In this document: positions 22,206 to 36,845 of the stretch, piece by piece
Layout of the letters: each line of letters opens with the position of its first letter
Numbering within the stretch: position 1 is the stretch's first letter
Assembly (NCBI RefSeq): GCF_025399195.1
Contig: NW_026252087.1
Span: 248,001 to 312,000 of the forward strand
Direction of reading: 5' to 3'
Length of the DNA stretch: 64,000 bases
Origin: Umbelopsis ramanniana AG
Lineage: Eukaryota > Mucoromycota > Umbelopsidomycetes > Umbelopsidales > Umbelopsidaceae
Notes under the pieces: generated by a model
What the model was told of the DNA's origin: nothing
Seen by the model: only the letters and a program-made list of their open reading frames with translations
Databases searched by the model: none
Translations under genes and position numbers: made by a program

Positions 22206-22399
22206 TTCTGTATAAATGTTGAGAATGTGAAGAAGGACAGTTGGAACGAGCTGGTAACTTGGACAAACTAAAGATTGGTAAAAAAAATTCAACTCCGGTC
22301 GGTGATTGACAAAGTTGGCTCCCACAGACATTGTACAAGTTGCTTTTCAAACCAAGTGATTGACAGCCATAGATCATTCAAGAATGGTATAGCTTTATT

Positions 22400-23580
22400 T
22401 CACATCGGCTTTTTGGCAGTGACTACCACAGGTTCGATCCATTTTCCCCAGCATAATAAGTCGAGTACTTTGGCAACCGTGATCAATCTATTGTAATTTC
22501 CAAAGCTTAGTTCCAGTCCTGCTTCAGTCAAATTGGCGGCATGTTGCTTCAAGAAACGAGCGAGTCCACCATAAACGCGTTCAACATCTATACGTTCAAT
22601 ATGTATATCCACGTATCCAATTTCTTGTAACTTAGCCTCATACTCGTCGGCATTGACCATGTTCTGTACTGGTATATTTCCACCTGAACAAATCTTATCA
22701 AACAGCCAGCGTTTCAATGGGTGGTTGAATGCGTTTGGCTGGATGGCGACATCAAACAGGCCTATCTGACCAGAATGGGAAAGATGACCTAAGCTTGAAC
22801 GCAAGAAAGACCATCGAGTATCAAAGTGATAGGCGCAATCCACAGCGACGATTATGTCGAATTTATCTTTTGGGTTCAACAACTTGGATAGGTCTGTTGC
22901 TGATCCTTTTAATAAATTGATTTTTGAATTCAAAGTGTCCGTTAATTTCAGGAGGCGGCCCTGTGCTATTTCATACTGTGAGTCTTCAATAGTAATGCCC
23001 TAGACGCACATCGGTGTAAGCTTTCAATTACGCTGCCCCATGATTATTTAGGCCTGTAACTCACAACGACATTGCATCCATACTCCTCCGCCATCATGAA
23101 GCAAGAGTCGCCACAACCAAATCCAACATCTGCAGAGCTGTTAGTTGAAACTTAAACTAACGGTTATTTAGGTAAAGTCGGCTTACCTAAGACTCGGGTA
23201 TTGCGTACCTTATCTTGACCACCCAATGCATCTATAACTTTGTGCACCAAGGCACGACAACCGTCCGCAAAAACCATATTTTTCTCGTCCCATAGTCCCA
23301 TATTGAACCAGTACCCTTGTGGAGAGACATCAATGTTGTATAAAGTATGCTGCAAGCCATACATTTCACTCGGAGAGTGTGATAACGCACGTCCTGACGA
23401 AAAGCCTAGAACGGTTTGTAACAATAGCCGTATTTCCGGTATAGAAGTAAGCCATATTATAATACTAGCAGAGTGAGCGTATAGTATGACGACGGATAGA
23501 GCAGGAGGGCTGCTGAAGTGGTAAAGTATCGGAGCTAAGAGTATAAAGGTGGCCAGAGGAAGCGGGGGCAATACGGCCAT
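22400..23580 (-). CDS. SAM-dependent methyltransferase with N-terminal membrane segment
   Basis: Three exons: 23580-23187, 23129-23065, 22999-22400; 352 aa. Residues 1-65 are hydrophobic, with probably two membrane spans (PLATFILLAPILYHF and SVVILYAHSASIIIWLTS). The class I methyltransferase fold follows: motif I is VLDVGFGCGDS (across intron 1), then NVVGITIEDSQYEIA and FDIIVAVDCAYHFDTRWSFL. It resembles the sterol C24/tocopherol/small-molecule methyltransferase group, but the substrate cannot be told. It is divergent from UBC13 with 254 bp between the starts. Confidence 0.85.
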
Positions 23581-23834
23581 TTATCAGTTCTAATGGCAAC
23601 GGATGAGCCAACGTGAAGCTAAAACTGAATTCCTCCACAGGGTCTACAACAACTATTCGTCGGATGTCGGTATTCTGTATGGACTAAATGAATTGCCGTT
23701 CGAGAAAAAACTGTCAGGTCGTTGCACAATACTCACAAAATTTACAGGAGCGGCTGACGTCGCCCTAGCCTCTGCTTGTGAACACCGCCAGGTCAGTTGT
23801 CCCTCCACACCTATTCCTTTCTATATTTCAATCC

Positions 23835-24699
<865 letters not shown>

Positions 24700-25226
24700 A
24701 GAAATTAAAATAAAATACATAATTTTGTATAATTTTGTGTGAAGTGGAAGATCAATTTCAGCCAATGAATTTTTTCGGGGTAGATTAGTTAAAAAGACAA
24801 GGTGCAAGGAAATGGGAGTAAAATTCCCAAAAAAAATTCCCATTTCTTTAGGTGCATGCGTCTTATGAAGAGAGGTGTAAATTTTTCTTATGCTGCATAA
24901 CCATTGTTATTTTGGAGAAAGTCGATGCAGAGATAAATTTTGCGAGATAAAACAATATCTTCATGTATCACATGAGGAGACGCAGATCAGATTGAAGATA
25001 TACCCCGAAATCGCAAATGTATTTGACAGGTATTACTTCAAATTTAGTACGAAGATATCGACAGAAAAGGTGAATATAGAGAAAAAAGACGGAGTAATTG
25101 ATATGAAGAATTTACAAAAAGGATTGGGCTGGCTAAAGTAAAACCTGCACTGCAAATGCATTAAAGATGAAAGATGGAAACTCTCTATCTTCTGCAATCG
25201 TTTCGAATTAATATTGAAGTATACGT
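24700..25226. other. Intergenic between convergent UBC13 and histone H4
   Basis: Shared 3' regions. An 83-codon ORF at 24890-25141 (plus) has no recognisable domain, is Lys/Ile/Glu-rich and AT-driven, and is not called. Confidence 0.45.
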
Positions 25227-26790
<1,564 letters not shown>

Positions 26791-27842
26791 TTAAGAATCG
26801 GCAATGAGAGCAACGATCATGCGGTAAAGATAGAAGAAGAAGCACTAGAAATTGGAACTTTTCAGTATCACATTTATGGTAGACAGACCTTGTTTCAATA
26901 AAAAACTTACGAGTAGGTAAAATGCAAGCTTGAAAAAGCACTCCTTCTTGTGTATAGACAATGTACGGAAGATTTCAGTAGCATCGTACATGTGGCGGTT
27001 GTTAGTAACCCTAGACAAACAAATGTTTAGATATTTTGGCATGTTATACTTGTCTTTGCCAAGGTAGGTCGAGCCTATGACATCATTGTCTTCATAACAT
27101 TATGAAACAGAAAGTTCGCTTACTTTTGAACATTGAAGACGACAAGAGGGAGATTGAGAAGTGCTGCCAGCCAGCTACCGTTGATCAAGAACATTGCGAA
27201 TAAGAAAGCCTGAGCACCCATTTCCGGAAGTACAAACTACAAGGAGAAGAAGTAAAGCAGAGCCAGTTAGTCCATTTGAATTGACATCTCCCTTCGTTTC
27301 CTAATCAGTAGGTGTGTAGTTTTGTGCTATACAAAGAAGCCTCCATGAAGTTGATACCCGGTTTCGGCCTGATTTATAAGGATGACCCCATGTCCTTTCT
27401 TCATGCGAAAGATATGCACTTCGTACAGAAGTGATCTTCTCGGATAAGCCGTCCTCCACTGTCACCAAAAATATATAGAGAAGGGAAGAACATAGTACAT
27501 ACCTGGTTGAGCTTGTTGCAAAGGTCGATAGGGTTGATGTAATCACATTCCAAGTCGGAGAACATAATGACCTGTCCAATAGATGCAAAGTCAAGGATTA
27601 TACGCGATGAGTTCAGTAAGGAGGCAACTATTGTTGTCCTAAGCACTGTGCTCCAACTTCATTAAGCATCTGCTTAGCCTGCTAAGGAGCTGCAATGGGT
27701 TGGAACACGGGCCATCTCGATCACAATAACAACACAAGGCAACATGAGCGATATTTCAAAAGGATACGAAAAAGACCATCATGAACAGCAAGAAGGCTGC
27801 CATGATGACACCAAAGAGAAAGAGCATTGCATCGCCAGGCAT
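26791..27842 (-). CDS. ERV14: ERV14/cornichon COPII cargo receptor
   Basis: Five exons: 27842-27768, 27571-27503, 27236-27124, 27010-26911, 26844-26791; 136 aa, close to yeast Erv14 (138). Cornichon proteins load transmembrane cargo into COPII vesicles at the ER. Family marks are VIMFSDLECDYINPIDLCNKLN, LPEMGAQAFLFAMFLINGSW, LNLPLVVFN and YDATEIFRTLSIHKKE. Three to four membrane segments are evident. The end LYRMIVALIADS is conserved. Intron phases all agree with the protein alignment. Confidence 0.96.
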
Positions 27843-28035
27843 CTTGTAAGTAAGTCTTGAGATGTAAAGAGAAAAGCGGAAAGACGGCGATCGTAAAAGC
27901 GTTCCGTTTGGCGCAAACGATAAAAAAAATTGGGTTTGAACGTCTAGTGGGTTAGGGCTTCCTGCCACCCAATATAGAATCATTGACGTGGTTGCTTGCT
28001 TTTTGACTTTTTTATTATCATGTGAGGGCTTTCAT

Positions 28036-29169
28036 TTATACAATACGTTCAAGTTCTCTAGCATACGTGAGTGTCTGCTTTATGATCTGCTCTTGTGGTA
28101 TTACAGTCACTTCATCATCCGTGTTGGTAAAATAAATCTTCTGCTCAGCTGGGTTCACTTTCCAGTTTCGTTCTTGAGCGAAGTTGAGAACATCTTCCAT
28201 GTTCTTCATGAAAAGAAGAGTCGCTGCGTCCTGAACTGGCAGAGCTTCATATGCCTTCTCACTACAATTAGCTATCTCATGTCTAGAAATATAGAGACAT
28301 TAGTCATAGAGATCTTCCTTTCCTCATAAACATCGCAGCCACTACTTTACCTAATGGTATCTATGAGAATGTTGTAAAAGAAGAGAAACTCTTCTCCCTT
28401 AACCTTGCTTCTGCTGCCCCACACCTTGTTGTAGCTACCCTCCATGAGGAATTGTTCTTTTTAAAGTTGCTGTTAGTCTAATGATGACCATATAAAATTC
28501 ATGCCCCTCCTGCCAAATTTACCTAAATCAACTGCGTGCTTGATATAAGAGTTATTGTGAAGTTGCTCAGGATCTATAACCTCAAGTGCTGTGTGGAATT
28601 CTGATAATCGATTTTGAGATAGCAATCGCAAAAGGTTTAGGCCGGTTAACGGGTACATTTGCTCTGATGGCGGTAAAACAGACCTGAAAGGGAGTTGTTT
28701 AGCAGCCTTCCTACGACGGGTAAGCCATGCCACCACTGAACATTCTACTTACGCATAGTCATAATAGAATGTGCTGAGTTGCGAGATGTATCGGACGAAA
28801 GCATCAATATCCTTCACTCGAACGCTATAGTAAGCTCCCATCTCAAGGATGTCACCTGCAAACCGGTCGATGAGTTTAAGAAATCACTCCATTTACAGAC
28901 TTCTGATATAATTCTGGGGATATTTACGTGCAAGAACTAGCGCTTGTGGGTCTACTTGGCTTCCTTGAGGTACGTAGGCGCCTATTTCGGTAAGTCCAAT
29001 CTATGGTACAAAGATCAGCATTGGATCGGGAGGTCCACCGTCAAGTATTACCAAAAACTACCTTCAACTGTGTGAGCATCTGGGCACATTTTGCAAGATT
29101 AGGTTGTGCTGAATTTATCTCGGCTTTTAAGCTGTCGCGTTGAGCTGAAATTTGCTGAATGCTTGACAT
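28036..29169 (-). CDS. RPN12: 26S proteasome regulatory subunit RPN12
   Basis: Six exons: 29169-29062, 29000-28928, 28855-28753, 28683-28523, 28456-28351, 28282-28036; 265 aa (yeast 274). RPN12 is a PCI-domain subunit of the proteasome lid and the last to join it. Recognisable parts are DILEMGAYYSVRVKDIDAF, LNLLRLLSQNRLSEFHTALE, EQFLMEGSYNKVW and the PCI winged-helix part EIANCSEKAYEALP, ending with YARELERIV. It shares a 213-bp divergent promoter with the PICOT glutaredoxin gene. Confidence 0.95.
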
Positions 29170-29382
29170 GTTGAAAGAAGTGTCCTTTGGCCTCCTTCCA
29201 CACTTGGAACGCGCGTCCCTCAATTGCCGCTTCTTAAATGATGACGTTGCATGGTTTGCCAGAGCCAAATTGCTCAAGCGTAGCCAAAAAATTCCGCTCC
29301 GCATCATGTGACCAGAGCCGAAATTGCAAAGTAATCTTTCAGTGTGGCGAAACCTGAATAGGTACGATTTGTAACCAACAGC
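29170..29382. promoter_or_regulatory. Divergent promoter RPN12 / GRX3
   Basis: 213 bp between the two ATGs. It contains TGACGT at about 29242 and TTTGCCAGA at about 29258, a 7 of 9 match to the reverse of the yeast proteasome element PACE (TTTGCCACC). The PACE likeness is weak and RPN4 control is not established in this lineage. Confidence 0.4.
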
Positions 29383-30653
29383 ATGTCAAACTTGATTGAA
29401 CTCTCTAGCGACGCTGAATTCCAAAAGAATGTCGAGACAAGTAATGTCCCAGTCGTTCTAAACTTCTGGGCTTCCTGGGCTGAACCTTGTAAGCAAATGA
29501 ACGATGTTTTCAAGGAACTCGCCGACAAGTTTCCAGCAGTAAAATTTGTTCAGGTAAGTAATGTGAAACTATTCTGAACAATGCATTACACCTTGGCTCA
29601 TCGCCGTGCTATAGATTGAAGCCGAAAACTTCCCAGACATCTCTGAGCAATTTGAAATTGAATCTGTTCCATCATTCATCGTCGTTAAGGTCAGTACAAA
29701 AAATTTGATTGATAATCAGATAAGGCCTTAGTTATTGACCCACTTTGGATTCTAATTAAAAATCAACAGAACAACAAGGCCGTTAGTAGAGTAGAAGGTG
29801 CCAAGGCTGCTGAATTGGCCAACGCAGTAGCTAAATATGCCAAGGGCGTTCTTACAAGCAATACTACCGCCAATGCCGTTTCTCAAACCGCCGAGCCAGT
29901 CCGTGACCTGCAGTCCAGATTGAAGGCTCTTACTACCAGCGCTCCCGTCATGATCTTTATCAAAGGAACACCACAACAGCCAAGATGCGGTTTCTCAAGG
30001 CAACTTGTTGAACTTCTTGCCGAGCAAAATGTTCGTTACTCATCTTTCAACATCTTGGCTGACGAAGATGTTCGACAAGGTAAGGAAAATGAAATACTGA
30101 TCCATGGAAATTGCCATTCAGAGACTTACTAATTTACCTAAATAGGGTTGAAGGAGTTCTCAAACTGGCCAACCTTTCCCCAGGTTTACATCAACGGCGA
30201 GCTCGCTGGCGGGCTTGATATTATCAAAGAGCTGATCGCATCAGGAGAGTTTGCAGAGATGATTCCCAAAGAGAAAGACCTTAGCACCCGACTCCAAGAA
30301 CTCATTGAAAAACAATCCGTCATGGCTTTCATAAAGGGTACACCTCAGGAACCTAGATGTGGATTTTCACGTCAATTGGTTGGCCTCCTCAATGACCGGC
30401 ATGTCAAATATGGATACTTCGATATTCTTTCAGACGATGAAGTCAGACAAGGACTCAAGACTCATGTCGACTGGCCCACATTCCCAATGCTTTTCTACAA
30501 GGGCGAGTTGTTGGGTGGATTGGATATTATAAAGGAAATGGTAAGCAATTTTCAGTAACGATAGACAAGACAAGAATTTAACAACTACTTACAATTGTTG
30601 ACGTTTACGTTTAGATTGCCAGCGGAGAGTTTGACCAGGTCATTAGTGCCTAA
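29383..30653 (+). CDS. Monothiol glutaredoxin GRX3/4 (PICOT), one thioredoxin and two glutaredoxin domains
   Basis: Five exons: 29383-29553, 29615-29689, 29770-30079, 30146-30540, 30615-30653; 329 aa. Residues 1-105 are a thioredoxin-like domain with WASWAEPCKQM (a single active-site Cys). Two glutaredoxin domains follow, each with KGTPQxPRCGFSRQLV: Cys155 and Cys257. CGFS glutaredoxins bind [2Fe-2S] clusters with glutathione and deliver iron or clusters in the cytosol and nucleus. Yeast Grx3/4 has one glutaredoxin domain; human PICOT has two, so this protein has the animal-like architecture. The C-terminal exon is only 39 nt. Confidence 0.96.
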
Positions 30654-30838
30654 TCATTATAACATTTGCTTTTGGATGTCGACTTGCCACCATCATACAT
30701 ATAATAAGAATTCCAAATTACCCCATATCACAGAAAAAGTTAGAGAAGAGATTAAGTAATAAAAGAAACAATACAATATTTAGGCATTTTATTATTTTAC
30801 ATTATGGCGCTGTGTATATGTTAAAAAGTTTAGCATGT

Positions 30839-31312
30839 TCATTGTTCAACGCCAGGAGGTCGCTCTACTCGAACCTGCTCCCAATCATCGTCTTCATCGC
30901 TCTTAGCTTGTAAACGCTACGATGGAATTGACTGCGTCAGCATTGGACATAAAATCCATTAAGTTTGTGAAATAGTTACTTACCCAGTATTCCTCCTGAA
31001 GACTGAACTGCCTTCGGTTCTTCTCCATACCTAGCGCTTCCTCTTTGGCGACCTGTATCATTGAATTCGGCTTAACATGATGATATTATTGAACGGAAAG
31101 TAACGAAAATAATAATTATTTACCTTGCGATGGTGCATGTCTCGATGATCATAACGAGTCTGCGTTAGCTGTGACAGGCCAAACGATGCCCCGACCATTG
31201 TAAGAATGAAAGGTAAACCGAAGAAGAGGACTGGACTTCGTTTAGCACGGGCATTCCAGCTATTCATCACAGTTGTCTGTGGCCTATATGGCTTTGAAGG
31301 AAATGTTGGCAT
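30839..31312 (-). CDS. COX16: Cytochrome c oxidase assembly protein COX16
   Basis: Three exons: 31312-31124, 31052-30984, 30916-30839; 111 aa. COX16 is a single-span inner mitochondrial membrane protein needed for cytochrome oxidase assembly (COX1/COX2 module). One membrane segment, PVLFFGLPFILTMVGASFGLSQ, is followed by LTQTRYDHRD, EEALGMEKNRRQFSLQEEYW, and the conserved ending DWEQVRVERPPGVE. All three exons are in phase 0. Confidence 0.94.
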
Positions 31313-31475
31313 TTTGGTATTGATTAATGAAACAAAGTGGAATGCAAAGGTTGCCACGATACATTGAGGACTTGAAATTTTTTAACAGAGAAAATTCAAA
31401 AATTTGTACAGTAGTTGCCATGGATGAAAAGCGTTCGGTAACCGATTGAAATATGTACGTCTTTAGATGTGTTAA

Positions 31476-33661
31476 TCACACTATGATTTCTATTATGCAT
31501 TCAAGAATGAATTGTACATTTGTCTGTAGGCTTTGATCTGTATATAAAATGAATTAGTTTGCGACGTACATCCATAATTGTACAGACACTAATTTGGAAC
31601 CTACATAGGGCTTCAATTGTGGTCGGTGGTCCTATAGTTGGAGTTTCCGCTTTATCCATGTGTTGAAGTACTTCAGGATGTGCAGCAAGATACTCCTGGC
31701 GAGCTTTCCTAGCAGCGGCTCGAACGGAAGAATCGTCAGACTCAGTTTTATACAGATCACATTTGGAGCATTCTGCGCAAGACCGCCCCGGCACTTCACG
31801 AAAATGCTGACAAAAGTGAGAGTAGGATTCTTTTCCAATATCTTTTCGGCATACATAACACATGGTATAACCTTCACATATCAGTCAGTATGATGCGATT
31901 TGTGAAATAGACATTCTGACAAAGACTTACCGCAGAGACAAGTCATCTTGTTACAGCCATCCGACTTTTGAAATGACAAATTACAATTAGGACACTATAA
32001 GGGATTATTAGCACTCCTATTGTCGTCAAAAGATTACAACGGTATACCAATACTTACGGTTCGCTTAACAGCATCAGCCATAGCCTTTTCAACGTAGAGT
32101 CGATATGCATCTTGAGCATCGTCTGTACAAGAATGGAGTCCGTTGACAGCTTTACTGCAAAGGAGACAACTGGTTTTACCGCATTTGGGATTCCGGCATT
32201 GGAAGCATTTTCCACGATGTCTATCTTGGATACGTTTGTACACGATACGAATCTGGTCCCGCCAGTCCGCAAAATGGAGCATCCACTGAACGCTAATATG
32301 AACAGCGAGGAGGGTAATATATGCAGCAACTCCATGAAACCATGACGCAAGGATGAAGGCAACAGGCAGCTCAAGAATGCATGCTGTGCAAAATACAAGT
32401 ATTGGGGTGTATTCTTGGATGACTGAAAGCGGCCTAATGTGGTCATCTATCTCACAATAATCACAGAATGGACATTGGACAACAGAAGATGAAGACCTTG
32501 ACACTTCTTCCTTGGTCAATGACAGTTCATACGCTTTCCAAACGTGTGAGGACAGCGCTGCTTCCAACACACGCCTCGCGAATATACCTTCGCAGTCGCT
32601 AGAAGAGTTCATGCAGGCTATAGGTGATACTCCTCGAAGATTTCCTTGTCCGAAGATGCCCTCTGAAATGTAACGTTCAATACAATCCTTGCAGAATAGG
32701 TGTTCTCCAGCTGAACAGCTCTGCAGTTGTTCAAATGTACAGTCGTCGAAACAGCATTCACAAGAAATATATGCGCCAGTCGTTGCATATTCTTTGTCGT
32801 TTAAGGTCGTAGCAAATACTTTGTCGGTTCGTTCTTGCTCATCCAGTCGTCGCTTTCTTATAATATTTAATTCTTCCGCCAGTTCCGACTTGTCGCCAGC
32901 AGTACGTACAGTACTAGATGTGGCTGAAGAGGACCAGTGTTTTAAGAGATTGCGAATAGAAATCCAAAACCCTCCTGATCCCATTTCAGCCAGTTGATCG
33001 TAGCTCTTCAGATAGTTACTGTTATTCTCTGCCATGACGGCTCGTATGGATGACTTCCAAACCTATTTTAGGAAAAAAGGTTATTCAGCAATTTGGGGAT
33101 GCATCTGAGTTACACGATACTATGACTATAGCATGGTCAGTAAGCCTTACATTGGGGTAATCGTGCGTTAACTGATTTAATGCTTGAGAACGATATTGTT
33201 CTGAAGTGATGAATTCATGTCTCTCAATAATTCCAGATTGTAGTCGGACTGGTAACTGTTGTTCTTGTAGAATCTTTTCGCAAACTGCTTCAATATGCGA
33301 ATGCTTTTGTGGTAGTAAACATTCACGCAGTAGATTTACATGGCAGTCGGGAAACAATTCGGTTGCAAGGAAATGTAAATATTGATTCTTGACGACAACT
33401 GATCCTGGTTCTGATTGCAACGGTCGCCTAGGGTAATAGCCTTTAAAAGACACCATCTTGTCGGAGATACGTTGAACAGGGTCTTCATTGTAACATGCCA
33501 AACAGTCCAATAGATAATTTGGATCTAAATAGAATAATATAAGTTTGTGGGTGAGACTCATTCAATGGGATAACATGTCACTGTTGCGACTTACCGGCGT
33601 CTGGGAATCGACGAATCAGTTCAGCGAGAGCCTTGCCACGTTGAAATCTGCTCTGTACCAT
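31476..33661 (-). CDS. RBR-type E3 ubiquitin ligase, RNF216/TRIAD3-like
   Basis: Six exons: 33661-33595, 33524-33151, 33062-32058, 31994-31931, 31871-31605, 31537-31476; about 612 aa. The middle exon has RING1 (CECCFDDCTFEQLQSCSAGEHLFCKDC), an in-between-RING region with two hydrophobic stretches (TPILVFCTACILELPVAFIL, VAAYITLLAVHISVQW) and KCFQCRNPKCGKTSCLLC. RING2 spans the next introns: CPNCNLSFQKSDGCNKMTCLC then GYTMCYVCRKDIGKESYSHFCQHF, as in RNF216. The catalytic Cys is expected within RING2 (CNKMTCLCG). RBR enzymes form a ubiquitin thioester like HECT ligases. The hydrophobic insert suggests membrane association. The last 20-codon exon is the least certain; without that splice the protein would run on to 31501. 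Confidence 0.87.
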
Positions 33662-33816
33662 GAGGCTGATCGATCAGCCGGCGGACCCGGAACATAACGG
33701 GAAATCGTGACGGCTTTCCCCGTTTGTACGAAGAAAAAAACAAGTATGTAAAGTCAGGCCCTGCAAACTTCAGACAACCAGGAATAGATCGTCTTTTCTC
33801 TTTCAATTCTTAAACA
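33662..33816. promoter_or_regulatory. Divergent promoter RBR ligase / KGD2 with 16-bp palindrome
   Basis: Only 155 bp separates the two ATGs. A perfect 16-bp palindrome, GGCTGATCGATCAGCC, sits at 33664-33679, right next to the ligase ATG. Confidence 0.5.
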
Positions 33817-35683
33817 ATGAATTCTTCAAGAATCGCCCCTTCGCTAGTGACTATGTCGCGTACTATGCGCTCTCAACAGGCCATTCGCACTGGTGCTCGC
33901 TACCTCGCTGCATCACGAACCTTCCACGTTCAAGCTCGTGCATCTACCTTTATCGTCGGTTCAGAACGTTTCAAGTAAGTTCTCGTTCATAATATCTGGA
34001 GAAGTAACAGAGAAGTTGCGGTCAGAACATGCTTGCGTCCAATGGGTTGAAATACAAGCTAGGGGTTAGCTGTATCACTTCGATGCGACATAAAAACCGG
34101 GGTGTGTTTTGACCGTGGGGAAATATGGATTGACATTGCCAAGGCAGGGCTAGCGGAAATCAATATTGCTTACGCTCGAGTTTTCTATTTTTCTCTTTAC
34201 AGGCAAGCTGGCATTCTCAACACCAACATCATCACACAACAAGTCAGAACCTATGGTATGCATCAACGTTATACTTGTTTTTATTGCAATTACGTCATGA
34301 CTAAACACGTCGTTTCATCATTAGCCGACAAGGTCGTCAAGGTCCCTCAAATGGCTGAATCGATTTCAGAAGGTACTTTGAAGCAATGGGTCAAAAGTAA
34401 GTAACGCGTCCTCGTTTTTTGTGAACTTAACACAAGTAGAGTGGTACTAAACGCCAACCTCTGCAACAGATGTTGGTGACTATGTAAAGCAGGACGAAGA
34501 GGTTGCCACCATCGAAACCGATAAGGTCGATGTCTCTGTCAACTCTCCCGCCTCTGGAACCATCATCGAAGTTTTTGCTGCTGAAGAAGACAACGTGGCT
34601 GTCGGTGCTGATCTCTTTAAACTCGAGCTTGGAGACGCACCTAAAGAAGGTTGGTTGACATATAAACAGGTTACACCGAAAAATGTGGAATGGTGACTTA
34701 TATAGTGTTCTAGGTGCCGCTTCCTCCGAAGCCAAGGAAGAACCCAAGAAAGAGGAAACCAAGGAAGAACAACCCAAGAAGGAAGAGAAGGTTGAAGAAT
34801 CAAAGCCTGCCCCACCCAAGGAAGAGCCTAAGAAGCAGGAAGCCCCAAAACCCGCTGCCTCACAGCCTTCGCAACCCTCGGAACAGCCCAAGGCTGCCTT
34901 CGGTAACCGCTCAGAAAACCGTGTCAAGATGAACCGTATGCGTCTGAGAATCGCTGAGCGTCTCAAGAGCGCACAAGACACCGCTGCCTCCCTCACCACC
35001 TTCAACGAAATAGATATGACCAACCTTATGGACCTTCGAACTACCTACAAAGATGCTGTTCTTAAGAAGCACAACGTCAAGTTTGGATTCATGTCCGCTT
35101 TTGTTAAGGCTTCCGCCATCGCTTTGCAAGAACTTCCCGCCGTCAATGCTTCCATCGATGGTACCGACATCGTTTACCACGATTACGTTGATATCAGTGT
35201 TGCAGTTGCCACTCCCAAGGGTCTTGTCACTCCCGTCCTTAGAAATGTAGAAGATATGGGCTACATTGACATTGAGAAGAACATTGCTGCCCTTGGTAAC
35301 AAGGCACGTGATAACAAGATTACCATCGAAGACATGGCTGGCGGTACCTTCACTATTTCCAACGGAGGTGTCTTCGGCTCTCTCATGGGAACCCCTATCA
35401 TCAACTTGCCCCAGACTGCTATTCTCGGTATGCACGGTATCAAGGATAGACCTATTGCTGTCAACGGCAAGGTTAGTGTACAGTGAATATGAAATATATC
35501 GGAAAGTGTAACGCATACTGACTTTCTCTCTATCATTCGTACTGTTAGGTTGAGATCCGCCCTATGATGTATGTCGCTCTCACCTACGATCACAGAGTCA
35601 TTGATGGTCGCGAGGCTGTCACTTTCCTTGTGAAGCTGAAGGAGATGGTTGAGGACCCAAGACGATTGCTTCTTAACCTTTAA
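33817..35683 (+). CDS. KGD2: Dihydrolipoyllysine succinyltransferase, E2 of 2-oxoglutarate dehydrogenase
   Basis: Six exons: 33817-33974, 34203-34255, 34325-34396, 34470-34649, 34714-35471, 35549-35683; 451 aa. It transfers succinyl from E1 to CoA in the mitochondrial TCA cycle. A basic presequence ([18 protein letters not shown]) is followed by the lipoyl domain ([17 protein letters not shown], lipoyl-Lys in IETDKVDV), a Lys/Glu/Pro-rich linker, and the catalytic domain ([36 protein letters not shown]). The active site is [10 protein letters not shown], the His-x-x-x-Asp-Gly motif. No clear peripheral E1/E3-binding domain is visible, as in other succinyltransferases of this type. Confidence 0.97.
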
Positions 35684-35973
35684 ATCAACCTTTGGCCGAT
35701 AAAAAAATATATAGCTCCATCACCATCATCGACTCTATACAGTTTTGAAACCAAAAAATTGAACAGAATTACTCACTTCAAACAACAATAACACGAGCAG
35801 ATGTTGCTCTGGCCCAAATAATTAGAAACTATGTAAAATTTCACATTCTATGTCTGGTTTATGGTGTTATTGTTTGGAGTTGAGATCGTTACGAATACCA
35901 CTCTCTTTCCTTTTTTAAAGAGCTATGACTTCATGGTATAAGGAGTCGGACGTCGTATACTTTACGGACCGAG

Positions 35974-36845
35974 TTAAAACACCGGATACGTGGCGAGACG
36001 CCTCGCTGTTACATAGTCGAGAATGTCAGAAGAGTTTCTAAAAAATATGCCTAGTACATGCGTATTCTCTCTCCTTACCTGGCTTTTCAAGTCATCTATA
36101 TGGATAATGCCTTCTTGGACTTGTCCACTTTCCAGTAAATGCCGACGGAACACACCTGGCAGCAATCCACACTTGACTCTGGGAGTGATCCATATGCCTG
36201 GTTCCTTTTCTATCGCTATGTTAGCAATGCTCGTTTCTGTGATCTCGCCATTTTGGTTGAACAACAGAACGTCAAATGTGTTTTCTTCTCTGCCTAACTC
36301 TCCTGCATGAAAGTCACATTTTAAACGATCTCTTGCCGCATTGTATAGATCGCGCTGAGTTGTTTTGTTCAGCACATATGGCGACTGACTTTCAGTAGGT
36401 TGGACATCAAGGGCAACGAGCAATGGCTTTCTCGTATCTGCCTTATCGTTAATGTTGCATAACAGCGGCAACTCACTTAATGGTGTATGCTGCAACTCGA
36501 CCTCACCATCTGAATTGACAAGGAGACGTACCTAGAGCATACAGCAATTAACAAAACTTCCTGCGATGACCACGAAGTCTTCTGTATCAACGTACCCTCT
36601 GTGGTCCATCTTTTTGTGGAATATCATGCTGTAGCTTGGCTGTAATTTCTTCTGCAGACGGCATACTGTCAAATCTTCCGTCAACGCCTTTGAAATACTG
36701 TGCCGACGTGAGGAGTCTATCCAAGTGATAGTCCAAAAGATAAAACCCTAATTGCCTTGCGGAATTAGCATCGTTACAACGTTTCCGAAGCTACTTGGCT
36801 TCTACCTTTTCCTGGCTCAAACAAAATCGTCTCCAACAATTGCAT
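35974..36845 (-). CDS. Class IV PLP enzyme, aminodeoxychorismate-lyase-like
   Basis: Three exons: 36845-36806, 36747-36596, 36531-35974; 249 aa. Start ETILFEPGK, then LLDYHLDRL, RLLVNSDGEVEL, NKTTQRDLYNAARD, and the fold IV signature TETSIANIAIE with TPRVKCGLLPGVFRRHLL. In NKTTQR the lysine is in the position of the PLP-binding residue. The best fit is 4-amino-4-deoxychorismate lyase (ABZ2), the second step of p-aminobenzoate synthesis for folate; a D-amino acid or branched-chain transaminase relative is the alternative. The cytosol is likely since there is no presequence. Confidence 0.75.

Noticed and set aside
24890-25141. 83-codon ORF between UBC13 and histone H4
   Set aside because: AT-driven composition, no domain, no leader features; lies in convergent 3' regions.
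29250-29266. PACE-like proteasome element in the RPN12 promoter
   Set aside because: Only 7 of 9 bases match and RPN4-type control is not known here.
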